A stretch of 64,000 nucleotides of DNA from Candidatus Latescibacterota bacterium (GTDB taxonomy: Bacteria > Latescibacterota > UBA2968), in assembly GCA_022823725.1 (NCBI GenBank), contig JAJEHL010000049.1, forward strand, positions 372,001 to 436,000, given 5' to 3'. The position numbers were made by a program, and so were the translations under genes. Position 1 is the first letter of the stretch. Every line of letters begins with the position of its first letter. Below are positions 24,698 to 32,446 of this stretch, piece after piece. Below the pieces are notes generated by a model, which made no database searches, was not told the origin of the DNA, and saw nothing but the letters and a program-made list of their open reading frames with translations.

Positions 24698-25768
24698 ATG
24701 CCTGTTTTGGATGTTGAAAGGCTCGAAGGGGCCTGTACACAGGTGTTTGAAGGCGCGGGACTGGGCGCGGAAGAAGCGCGCCAGATCGCGCATTCGCTGG
24801 TGTTGTCCAATTTGATGGGGCACGATTCTCACGGCGTGATTCGCGTTGTGCAATACGTTCAGGCTCTCAGAGAAGGGCGGGTGAGTGCCGGGCAAGAGAT
24901 CGCGGTTGTGCGCGAGGCCGATGCTTCGGCGGTTGTCGATGGTGGTTGGGGGTTTGGACAAACTGTTTGCCATCAGGCTATGGTGCTGGCAATGGAGAAG
25001 GCAAAACAGCGGTCGGTTGCCGTGGTCGAGCTTTTCAATAGCGGGCATATTGGGCGTTTGGGTGAATATGTGGAGGTCGCTGCTGAGGCCGAGATGATCG
25101 GTATTGTGATGTGCAATAATCACGGCGGGGGATTGCTTCAGCATCCGTTTGGGGGCATTGACGCGCGCATGTCGCCCAATCCCATTGCCGTGGGTATTCC
25201 CACGGGGGGCGATTTTCCGATTGTCGTGGATTTGACCACGAGTGTTGTCGCGGAGGGGAAGATTCGGGTGAAGCGCAATTTGGGTGAATCGCTACCCGAA
25301 GGCTGGGTTATCGATGCAGAGGGCGATTCGACGACGGATCCGGCAAAGTTTTACGGTCCGCCCAGAGGGGCTATTTTGCCTTTTGGCGGGATTTCAGCGC
25401 ATAAGGGCTACGCGCTTTCTGTGGTGGTCGATGTTTTGTCTGGCGCACTCGGTGGCGGTGGTTGTAGTCGCGAGGGCGGGTTTTCTGGTGGCAATGGGGT
25501 GTTTATCATGGCGCTGGATATTGGGGCTTTTGTCGGACGCGATCAATTTAGCGATGAGATGCAATCCTTTGTACAATTTTTGAAGAGTGCCCGGCTCGCG
25601 CCCGGGTTTGATGAAATTTTGATGCCGGGTGAGATGGAAACGCGCATGCGGCGTGAGAAAGAAGCCCATGGTGTGGATATAGATGATGAGACCTGGCGAC
25701 AGATTTGCGAAACAGGACAGGCAGTTGGTATAACTTTAGCACAAGGAGGGTGGTTTGCCGAAGGATGA
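24698..25768 (+). CDS. Ldh2/MDH2-family malate/L-lactate-type dehydrogenase
   Basis: 356 residues of the Ldh2 family, NAD(P)-dependent enzymes that interconvert 2-hydroxyacids and 2-ketoacids (malate, L-lactate, ureidoglycolate, sulfolactate and others). Family blocks include LMGHDSHGVIR near 30-40 (with the catalytic-site His), NSGHIGRLGEYVE, a glycine-rich NNHGGG, and the late FGGISAHKGYALSVVVDVLSG. ATG 24698 has GGAGG nine bases upstream. Its 3' end overlaps the next gene by 14 bases. Substrate specificity cannot be read from the sequence. Confidence 0.9.
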   Translation: MPVLDVERLEGACTQVFEGAGLGAEEARQIAHSLVLSNLMGHDSHGVIRVVQYVQALREGRVSAGQEIAVVREADASAVVDGGWGFGQTVCHQAMVLAMEKAKQRSVAVVELFNSGHIGRLGEYVEVAAEAEMIGIVMCNNHGGGLLQHPFGGIDARMSPNPIAVGIPTGGDFPIVVDLTTSVVAEGKIRVKRNLGESLPEGWVIDAEGDSTTDPAKFYGPPRGAILPFGGISAHKGYALSVVVDVLSGALGGGGCSREGGFSGGNGVFIMALDIGAFVGRDQFSDEMQSFVQFLKSARLAPGFDEILMPGEMETRMRREKEAHGVDIDDETWRQICETGQAVGITLAQGGWFAEG

Positions 25769-26573
25769 ACTCAATGCCGTTGTGACACAGCGCCTCGAAG
25801 TGACCCCAGATTTGATTATTCTTCGCGTTGTGCCCGACGGCTGGGAATTGCCAGCTTTTGAGGCTGGGCAATTTGGCGTGATCGGATTGCCTCCCGAAGC
25901 ACCCCGCACAGAGTATTCAGATCCTACCGAAGATTACGAGAAGCCGCAGAGAGGCTTGATCCGACGGGCGTATTCGATTGCATCTTCTTCGGTGGCAACA
26001 GAGTACCTCGAGTTTTATATTACTCTGGTGAGATCGGGGGCGTTGACGCCCAGGTTATTCGCGCTGGAAATCGGTGACCGTCTCTGGTTGGGCCCCAAAA
26101 TTACGGGCATGTTTACGCTGCAAGATGTTCCGCCGAATAAAAATGTCGTGATGGTGGCGACGGGCACGGGATTGGCGCCTTATATGAGTATGCTTCGGAC
26201 TTATTTGAAAGAAAACACTGAGCGGCGCTTTGTGGTGCTGCACGGGGCGCGACATTCATGGGATTTGGGATATCGATCTGAATTGGAAGTGATGCAAGAT
26301 TTATGCGATAATTTTATTTATATCCCCCAGATTAGCCGTCCGGCAAATGAGCATGTGGAATGGAGCGGATATACGGGCTATGTGCAAAATTTGTGGACAG
26401 ATGGCCCGCTCGATGAGGTCTGGGGGGGACATCCAACGCCGGAAGACACGCATGTGTTTGTATGTGGTAATCCCTATATGTGCGATGATGTGACAGAAAT
26501 TTTGATTTCAGAGGGTTTTAAGGAGCACAAGCGGAGAGATCCCGGGCAGATACATATAGAACGCTACTGGTGA
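25755..26573 (+). CDS. Ferredoxin/flavodoxin--NADP reductase-like flavoprotein
   Basis: 272 residues starting at TTG 25755, supported by AAGGAGGG six bases upstream inside the end of the Ldh2 gene. The FAD-binding barrel has the RAYSIASS motif (RxYS). The NADP-binding domain has GTGLAPYMSML and CGNPYMCDDVTEIL, and the terminal aromatic (ERYW) matches bacterial Fpr enzymes. Such proteins pass electrons between NADPH and ferredoxin or flavodoxin. An extra segment in the FAD domain (PPEAPRTEYSDPTEDYEKPQ) is longer than in E. coli Fpr. It is cotranscribed with Ldh2 and a CrtI-like flavoprotein. Confidence 0.88.
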   Translation: MPKDELNAVVTQRLEVTPDLIILRVVPDGWELPAFEAGQFGVIGLPPEAPRTEYSDPTEDYEKPQRGLIRRAYSIASSSVATEYLEFYITLVRSGALTPRLFALEIGDRLWLGPKITGMFTLQDVPPNKNVVMVATGTGLAPYMSMLRTYLKENTERRFVVLHGARHSWDLGYRSELEVMQDLCDNFIYIPQISRPANEHVEWSGYTGYVQNLWTDGPLDEVWGGHPTPEDTHVFVCGNPYMCDDVTEILISEGFKEHKRRDPGQIHIERYW

Positions 26574-26576
26574 GAT

Positions 26577-28184
26577 ATGGGAGAGGATAAAAGCTTTGAT
26601 GCGATTGTGCTGGGTGCCGGGCACAATGGCCTCATTTTGCAGGCGTATTTGTGTCGCGCAGGACTCAGTGTGGTTTGCCTGGAGCGATCGGATAAACCCG
26701 GAGGCGGGCTGGCGACTGTTGAAGACCCCCGTTATCCGGGTTTTTTGCACAATACGCATTCTTTTTTTCATCGTGCTATCACGCAAATGCCGTGGTTTGG
26801 CGATTTGCACCTGGAAAGGTATGGCGCGCGCTATATTGAACCCGAACTGAATGTGGCTCTTGTGCTGAGAAATGGCGATGTGCTGAAATGGTACACGGAT
26901 TTTGAACGCACGGAAGATAGTTTTGCGCGGTTTAGCAAGAGGGATGCACAGACACTTCGGCGATGGCGCGATGCATTTGATCCCGTTGTACGAAATATTC
27001 TGTCTGTAGAGGCGCAGGCGCCGCCTTTGCCGCAGGATTTGAGGCAAGAGATTTTGTCGCAGACCCAAGAGGGAAAGATGCTGCTCGAAGTCAGCGCGCT
27101 TTCTCCGCTCGAGTTTGTGAATCGGGAATTTGAACACCCGGTCATCCGAGCCGGGTTGTTGTTTTTTAATGGGCTGCGCGAAGTGGATTTGCGCGCCAGA
27201 GGGTTTGGGCATCATATACCGGCGTTGCTGGCGAGCAAGGGGAAAGCGCAGATGTGTGTGGGCGGGGCAGCGGGGTTGGCGCGCGCGCTGGTTGCTGCGA
27301 TTTCTGATATGGGCGGCGAGATCTGGTTGCAAACCGAGCCTGGGCGCATTGTTGTGGAGGATAATCGCGTTAGAGGTGTTGAGACGGCGGATGGGAAGTA
27401 CATCAAAGCGCCTGTGGTGGTGTCCAGTTTGAATCCCCATCAGACGTTTTTCGATTTAATTGACCGCGAGGTGTTGCCCGGGACGTGGCAAAACCGGGTC
27501 GAACAATTTCAGTACAATGTGCTGGCTCCGCTGTTCGCGCTCCATTTGAATTTGAGTGAAGCACCGCGTTATCGCGCTGTGGAAAAACATCCGGAAGTGG
27601 CGGACGCGCTGATGGTTATTCTGGGCCTAGAACACGCGGATCAATATGGGGATATTGTTGCTCATCACGAAAAGGGAACGATTCCGCCGCCTGTGATGTG
27701 GGGCGCGTGTCCGACGCATTTTGATTCTACACAGGCTCCTTTGGAAAAACACACGGCGTTTATGTGGCAGAAGTTGCCGTTTCACCTGTATGGGGATTCT
27801 GTAAATTGGGATCGCCAGCGGGATGCGGTTGGCCGCGATATGCTGGATATGTGGTCTGAATATGCGCCCAATTTGAGGGATTGCGTGATCGATTCTTTTG
27901 TTCGCAGTCCGCTGGATGTCGAGCGCGCATTGCCCAATATGCGGGATGGTGATTTGCTCGTTGGTGCGTTTACAAATGGGCAGACGGGTTATAATCGGCC
28001 TTTTCCCGGTGCGGGGCATTATCGGGGGTGTTTTGAAGGGTTATATCTTTGCGGGTCGTGCTGTCATCCCGGTGGCAATGTGACGGGTTTGCCAGGGTAT
28101 AATGCTGCACAGGTTATTCACAGCGATCTGGGCATTACTGGTTCATGGATACCTGATCCTGTGGATGTACGATTGGGGGGATAG
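26577..28184 (+). CDS. CrtI/phytoene-desaturase-like FAD oxidoreductase
   Basis: 535 residues. The N-terminal dinucleotide-binding motif DAIVLGAGHNGLILQAYL and the following ERSDKPGGGLAT are typical of the CrtI/carotene-isomerase-like amine-oxidase superfamily. FAD-contact blocks recur in the middle (GGAAGLARALVAAI) and at the end (YLCGSCCHPGGNVTGLPGYN). No other carotenoid genes (crtB, crtE) are in the window, so a carotenoid role is unproven; related NAD(P)/FAD proteins act on other lipids or metabolites. It starts three bases after the reductase gene and ends seven bases from the convergent rhomboid gene, with no terminator between. Confidence 0.85.
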   Translation: MGEDKSFDAIVLGAGHNGLILQAYLCRAGLSVVCLERSDKPGGGLATVEDPRYPGFLHNTHSFFHRAITQMPWFGDLHLERYGARYIEPELNVALVLRNGDVLKWYTDFERTEDSFARFSKRDAQTLRRWRDAFDPVVRNILSVEAQAPPLPQDLRQEILSQTQEGKMLLEVSALSPLEFVNREFEHPVIRAGLLFFNGLREVDLRARGFGHHIPALLASKGKAQMCVGGAAGLARALVAAISDMGGEIWLQTEPGRIVVEDNRVRGVETADGKYIKAPVVVSSLNPHQTFFDLIDREVLPGTWQNRVEQFQYNVLAPLFALHLNLSEAPRYRAVEKHPEVADALMVILGLEHADQYGDIVAHHEKGTIPPPVMWGACPTHFDSTQAPLEKHTAFMWQKLPFHLYGDSVNWDRQRDAVGRDMLDMWSEYAPNLRDCVIDSFVRSPLDVERALPNMRDGDLLVGAFTNGQTGYNRPFPGAGHYRGCFEGLYLCGSCCHPGGNVTGLPGYNAAQVIHSDLGITGSWIPDPVDVRLGG

Positions 28185-28191
28185 GCTCGCG

Positions 28192-29016
28192 TCAGGACAG
28201 GAGGAGTGGGAAGTATTCTAAAATTGAGAGGATAAAACCGAGGACGGTGAGCAAAAGACAGAGCAGGGCTATGAGAATGGTGATGCGTCCTTCGCGGTAT
28301 TCTGCACTTGAAACGAGGATTTGCGCTGCGATCCAGCCGCCGATAAAACCGCCCAGATGCGCCCAGTTGTTGACGCCGCTCATGAGAAAGCCCATGACAA
28401 ATAACAGGATGGCCCATTGCCACATCTGCCGCGTCATGAGTGACATCATCTGCGTTTTGTGGTTGCGGCCGTACACGATGATGGCGGCAAAAAGTCCAAA
28501 AATAGCCCCTGAAGCACCTACGGTGGGGTAGCCTGAGATCAGATTGGAGAGGATAAAGCCGATAGCCCCTGCGACGGTGTAGATGATAAAATAGCGCGCG
28601 GGTCCAAAGAACTGGCCGACCTCGGGACCGAGTTGCCGGATCCACAGGACGTTGAACAGGATGTGGAGGAGGCTGCCGTGGAGATATGTCGCGGTGAGTA
28701 CTGTCCACCAGGGGGCTTCGCCGTGGGTCATACCGAGAACGATCAGCGGGATATTACCGGGGCTTAGCATGCCAAAAAGCCCACCGCCCATCGACAGTGC
28801 GGCGCGGAGGTCGAGCAAGAGACTGACTGCGTAGAGGGCAATACACGCGGTGGGTATCAGGGTGAGGACATCAATGCGACCGCCAAAAAGTCGGTTCAGC
28901 GCGGGACCGATACCCCAGAGGTTGGGATTATAAGCACCGCAATGGGGACATCGTTTCTCGTCGGTATTTATGAGGGTGCCACAGCCTGGGCAGATCATTG
29001 AGGTGGGGTTTGGCAT
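28192..29016 (-). CDS. Rhomboid-family intramembrane serine protease with N-terminal zinc ribbon
   Basis: 274 residues from ATG 29016, four bases after the aminotransferase stop (the track start at 29229 lies inside that gene). An N-terminal CPGCG...CPHCG zinc ribbon (about 8-27) precedes six or more membrane helices. Catalytic serine is in GASGAIFG and the histidine in NWAHLGGFIGGW; LHGSLLHILFNVLWIRQLG is the usual H-N-containing helix 2. Rhomboids cleave membrane proteins within the bilayer. The cytoplasmic zinc ribbon is common in bacterial homologues but its role is unclear. Translation is probably coupled to the upstream gene. Confidence 0.9.
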   Translation of the reverse strand: MPNPTSMICPGCGTLINTDEKRCPHCGAYNPNLWGIGPALNRLFGGRIDVLTLIPTACIALYAVSLLLDLRAALSMGGGLFGMLSPGNIPLIVLGMTHGEAPWWTVLTATYLHGSLLHILFNVLWIRQLGPEVGQFFGPARYFIIYTVAGAIGFILSNLISGYPTVGASGAIFGLFAAIIVYGRNHKTQMMSLMTRQMWQWAILLFVMGFLMSGVNNWAHLGGFIGGWIAAQILVSSAEYREGRITILIALLCLLLTVLGFILSILEYFPLLLS

Positions 29017-29020
29017 GGGA

Positions 29021-30160
29021 TTACTCGAATTTTGACCAGTTGTTGAGGATGAGCGAGAGGCCCTTGAGTACGCGCCGCATATCGCATTCTGATGTGTGGC
29101 CCATAGCCGCAATACGAAAAGCTTTGTCTCTGGTATCGCCATAGCCCGGGGCGAGTTGAACATTGAGCAATTTTTTTGCGCGATTGACGAAATCGGAACC
29201 CGAGATGTGGTCTGGCAAGAGGATGGCATTTACGGTCAGGCTCTCGTATCCCGGTTTGGCGATGAGGCTCAGACTGTGTTTTTTTGCCCATTCGCGTTGC
29301 ATGTGGGCGAGGCTCTGGTGGCGTTTGAAGCGCTGGTCGCCTTCTCGTTTCATTTCTTCGAGGCGAGCACTCAGGCATTGTAAGGTCAGGTCGGCTACAG
29401 TCATCGGGGTTTGGGCTGTTTCTGCGCGCGTTCGCCATTCGATTAAGTCGAGGACATAACCGCGGTTTGGCGTATTGGCTGCGATGTCAAACGCGCGGTC
29501 TGATACGATCATGACAGAGCCGATGGTGGGGCACGCAAAATCTTTTTGCAGGCTCCAGAGGTAGTAGTCGGGGCGCAGGGTTTTTATTGGTGTGTCCGAT
29601 GCGCCCGCAATGCTTACTGCGTCGATGGCAATCAGGGTTTTGGGAGATGTGTTGCAGACGGTGTCACACATTTCCTGTACGGGCAGCATAACACCGGTAG
29701 ATGTTTCGTTGTGGGTCAAAAGGGCAAGGTCGTAGTTTTTGGCAATGGCGTTAGACCAGGTCCGAGCGCATAAGCCGTCGCCCCAGTCGGCTTTTAAGAT
29801 GTTGATGCTGCGCCCGTGACTTGTGAAGACCTGTGCCCATTTTTTGGAAAAAGCACCGATGTCCATGCCCAGTGTCGCACTATTACAGGGCGTATTGGTG
29901 ACGACCATTTCCCAGTTGTAGCTGCCGGTGTGGCCGAAGATGAGTGGCGTAAATCCGCGCGGAATCTGAAAGACCTCGCGCAGCAAATCCACAGTTTTTT
30001 GGTAGCAGGCTTGAAATTCAGTGGATCGGTGAGAATAGGTCGCCTGATATGTTTGCAAAACCCTGCGGACCGCTGGGGTGAGCATGTGCGGCCCGGGTGC
30101 CCAAAGGGCAAGCGCAGGCAGACGCAGGTTGGCTATTTCTCGGGCAAAGGCTGACAACAA
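29021..30160 (-). CDS. Class V aminotransferase (alanine--glyoxylate / serine--pyruvate type)
   Basis: 379 residues from TTG 30160, which has GGAG eight bases upstream. The track start at 30253 runs backward into tRNA-Gly and its terminator, and the next ATG would drop the essential LWAPGPHM block. PLP-dependent fold type I: substrate-loop HRSTEF, phosphate-binding FGHTGSYNWE region, IDAVSIAGA with the PLP-ring Asp, and Schiff-base lysine in WSLQKDFACP. The family moves amino groups from alanine or serine to glyoxylate or hydroxypyruvate. The gene starts 12 bases after the tRNA terminator and has no visible promoter of its own, so it may rely on read-through. Confidence 0.88.
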   Translation of the reverse strand: MLSAFAREIANLRLPALALWAPGPHMLTPAVRRVLQTYQATYSHRSTEFQACYQKTVDLLREVFQIPRGFTPLIFGHTGSYNWEMVVTNTPCNSATLGMDIGAFSKKWAQVFTSHGRSINILKADWGDGLCARTWSNAIAKNYDLALLTHNETSTGVMLPVQEMCDTVCNTSPKTLIAIDAVSIAGASDTPIKTLRPDYYLWSLQKDFACPTIGSVMIVSDRAFDIAANTPNRGYVLDLIEWRTRAETAQTPMTVADLTLQCLSARLEEMKREGDQRFKRHQSLAHMQREWAKKHSLSLIAKPGYESLTVNAILLPDHISGSDFVNRAKKLLNVQLAPGYGDTRDKAFRIAAMGHTSECDMRRVLKGLSLILNNWSKFE

Positions 30161-30172
30161 GCGGTTTGCTCC

Positions 30173-30202
30173 ACAAAAAAAACCCGTTAAATTAACGGGT
30201 TG
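30173..30202 (-). terminator. Terminator of tRNA-Gly
   Basis: Minus strand stem AACCCGTTA / TAACGGGTT with a 3-base loop, directly followed by eight T residues. It starts a few bases after the tRNA CCA end and ends just ahead of the aminotransferase ribosome-binding site. Confidence 0.85.
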
Positions 30203-30208
30203 AGTTAA

Positions 30209-30285
30209 TGGAGCGGGAAACGGGATTCGAACCCGCGACCTTCTGCATGGCAAGCAGATGCTCTAGCCAGCTGAGCTATTCCCGC
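30209..30285 (-). tRNA. tRNA-Gly (anticodon GCC)
   Basis: 77 bases on the minus strand. The acceptor stem GCGGGAA pairs with TTCCCGC; D arm with AGCTCAGCTGGCTAGAGC; anticodon stem CTGC/GCAG enclosing loop TTGCCAT, giving anticodon GCC. The T arm carries GGTTCGAAT and the 3' end TCCA is encoded. Confidence 0.95.
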
Positions 30286-30302
30286 TCATTATGAGGAATC
30301 AA

Positions 30303-30331
30303 AAATTACAAAAAGGATCATGGCTTGTCAA
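30303..30331 (-). promoter_or_regulatory. tRNA-Gly promoter
   Basis: Minus strand TTGACA, 17-base spacer, TAATTT. The -10 ends 17 bases before the mature tRNA 5' end, so the leader would be about ten bases. Confidence 0.7.
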
Positions 30332-30370
30332 GGTCAATTTTAGAAATTAAAAATTAACAAGGAGATTAGG

Positions 30371-32446
30371 GTGAGTGAGGAGGCATACACGCTTGCAATA
30401 GATATCGGCGGTACGTTTACAGATGTTGTGTTGAGAGATCACGCTTCGGGTATTTTGTCTGTAGCGAAGGTGTTGACGCAGTCTCCAGATCCTTCGGTCA
30501 GTGTGCTGAAAGGCGTGAAAGAGGTGCTCAATGGGGTATCGCCCGGTGCGATTGTCCGAGCGGTTCACGGCACGACGCTGGTGACGAATGCCCTGATTGA
30601 GCGCAGGGGGGCTAAGACCGGGCTGATTGCGACAGCGGGTTTTCGAGACGCGCTGGAAATAGGGCGGGAGGGGCGTTACGATATCTATGATTTGTTTTTG
30701 AAATTGCCCGAACCACTCGTTGAAAGGCGGTTGCGCGTTGAAGTGCGGGAGCGGCTGTACGCGCGTGGCGAGGTGATGACGCCATTAAATGAAGATGATG
30801 TGGTCAAAGCCTGCGAGGTGTTGCGCGAAGGCGGGGTGGATGCGGTCGCTATTGCATTTTTGCACGCTTATGTCAATCCCGATCACGAGCGTCGAGCAGA
30901 GGAAATTGTGCGTTCTCTTATGCCCGATGTAGGTATTTCGGTTTCGCACAGGGTTGCCGCCGAACTTCGAGAATTTGAGCGCACTTCCACGACTGTGGCA
31001 AATGCTTATGTGCAGCCTATGGTGGAAAAATATCTCGCGCGTTTGGAGGATGGATTGAAGGTGCTGGGGATTTTGGCACCGCTGCATATTATGCTTTCAA
31101 ACGGCGGGTCTTGTTCTGTGCAGACCGCGGTGCGTTTTCCCGTACGCCTCGTGGAATCCGGTCCATGCGGCGGCGCGCTTGCCGCGGCGCATTATGGCAA
31201 TCGGTCGGGGTATCGACAAATTCTCGCATTTGATATGGGGGGCACGACGGCAAAGGCCATTTTGAGCGAAAATGGATCGTTTCCAATTACGACTGAATCA
31301 GAGGTCGCACGGGTTTATCGCTTCAAGCGCGGTAGTGGGTTGCCCTTGCTCGTGCCCGTGCTCGATATGATCGAGATTGGAGCAGGTGGGGGCAGTATCG
31401 CGCATGCGAGTGAATTGGGTTTGCCCACGGTGGGACCGCAAAGTGCGGGGGCAGATCCCGGTCCTGCCTGTTATGCGCGTGGGGGGCAGTTGCCTACGGT
31501 GACGGATGCCGATCTCTTATTGGGCTATTTGAATGCCGGGTATTTTTTGGGCGGACAAATGGAGCTAAGTGTAGATTGCGCTGCGGATGCAGTTGATGAA
31601 TTTGCGCGATTTACCGGGCTGGACCGCGTGCGTGCCGCACAGGGGATTCACGATTTGGTGAATGAAAATATGGCCAATGCCGCGCGGGTTCACGCTGCAG
31701 AGCGCGGGATCGATTTGAATGGGTACGCGCTTGTTGCAACGGGGGGAGCTGGGCCTGTACACGCATGCGGCGTTGCGATGCGTTTGGGGATTGATCGGGT
31801 GATTGTGCCGCCAGCTGCGGGTGTTGGGTCGGCTTTTGGTTTGATGCTCGCGCCTATTGCTTTCGATTATGTGCGGAGTCTTGTGTCGCGGATTGCCGCG
31901 CTGGATCGCGAGGTTGTCAATAAGCTTTATGGAGAGATGGAAGACGAGGGACGCGCGCTCGTGCGAGAGGCTGGGATTGATGATTCTGAGATTCGCGTGG
32001 TACGCACGGCTGATATGCGATATGTGGGGCAGGGGCACGAGATAAGCGTTCCCGTGCCTTTGGGAAAACTCACTGAAAGTTCCGATGGCACGCTTCAAGC
32101 AGCTTTTGATGCGTCTTATAAAAAATTATACGGACGTCTGTGTGAGGGGGTTCCCGTTGAGGCCATTCACTGGCGGGTGACAGTTTCGGGTCCAGAGCCG
32201 GAAATTTGCGATGTTGCATCTGTTGGAGACGCAGGCGGTCAGGGGGTTGAGGGACAACGCGAAGTTCTTTTTTCGGAAGGGAAATACGGGACTGCGGTTT
32301 ACAGGCGAGACAAGCTCGGAAAGGGGGCTGTTTTGCAAGGTCCCGCTATTGTCGAGGAAGTTGAATCTACCACGGTATTGCCACCCGGATGGGTGTTGCA
32401 TGTCGATGATACGGGTAATCTGATTCTCATCAGGGAGGATGCATGA
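30371..32446 (+). CDS. Hydantoinase/oxoprolinase-family subunit A
   Basis: 691 residues, an ASKHA-fold ATP-dependent subunit. The N-terminal phosphate-binding block AIDIGGTFTDVVLRDH, VHGTTLVTNALIERRG, and the second ATPase block FDMGGTTAKA are standard HyuA features. Family members use ATP to open 5-oxoproline, N-methylhydantoin or acetone-type substrates with subunit B. GTG 30371 has AAGGAGATTAGG upstream. It overlaps hyuB by the four-base ATGA. Members differ widely in substrate, so only the family is named. Confidence 0.92.
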   Translation: MSEEAYTLAIDIGGTFTDVVLRDHASGILSVAKVLTQSPDPSVSVLKGVKEVLNGVSPGAIVRAVHGTTLVTNALIERRGAKTGLIATAGFRDALEIGREGRYDIYDLFLKLPEPLVERRLRVEVRERLYARGEVMTPLNEDDVVKACEVLREGGVDAVAIAFLHAYVNPDHERRAEEIVRSLMPDVGISVSHRVAAELREFERTSTTVANAYVQPMVEKYLARLEDGLKVLGILAPLHIMLSNGGSCSVQTAVRFPVRLVESGPCGGALAAAHYGNRSGYRQILAFDMGGTTAKAILSENGSFPITTESEVARVYRFKRGSGLPLLVPVLDMIEIGAGGGSIAHASELGLPTVGPQSAGADPGPACYARGGQLPTVTDADLLLGYLNAGYFLGGQMELSVDCAADAVDEFARFTGLDRVRAAQGIHDLVNENMANAARVHAAERGIDLNGYALVATGGAGPVHACGVAMRLGIDRVIVPPAAGVGSAFGLMLAPIAFDYVRSLVSRIAALDREVVNKLYGEMEDEGRALVREAGIDDSEIRVVRTADMRYVGQGHEISVPVPLGKLTESSDGTLQAAFDASYKKLYGRLCEGVPVEAIHWRVTVSGPEPEICDVASVGDAGGQGVEGQREVLFSEGKYGTAVYRRDKLGKGAVLQGPAIVEEVESTTVLPPGWVLHVDDTGNLILIREDA

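Noticed and set aside
26508-27440. 310-residue minus-strand ORF opposite the CrtI-like gene
   Set aside because: Antisense shadow with no recognisable motif.
30161-30253. Upstream TTG start of the aminotransferase inside tRNA-Gly
   Set aside because: The frame would include the tRNA and its terminator; a TTG with GGAG at proper spacing lies downstream.
30209-30285. tRNA-Gly as an integration site
   Set aside because: No integrase and no duplicated tRNA 3' end were seen nearby.
30325-30352. Plus-strand promoter for hydantoinase A (TTGTCA-17-TAAAAA)
   Set aside because: Poor match that mostly reuses the reverse of the tRNA -35; kept out of the feature list.
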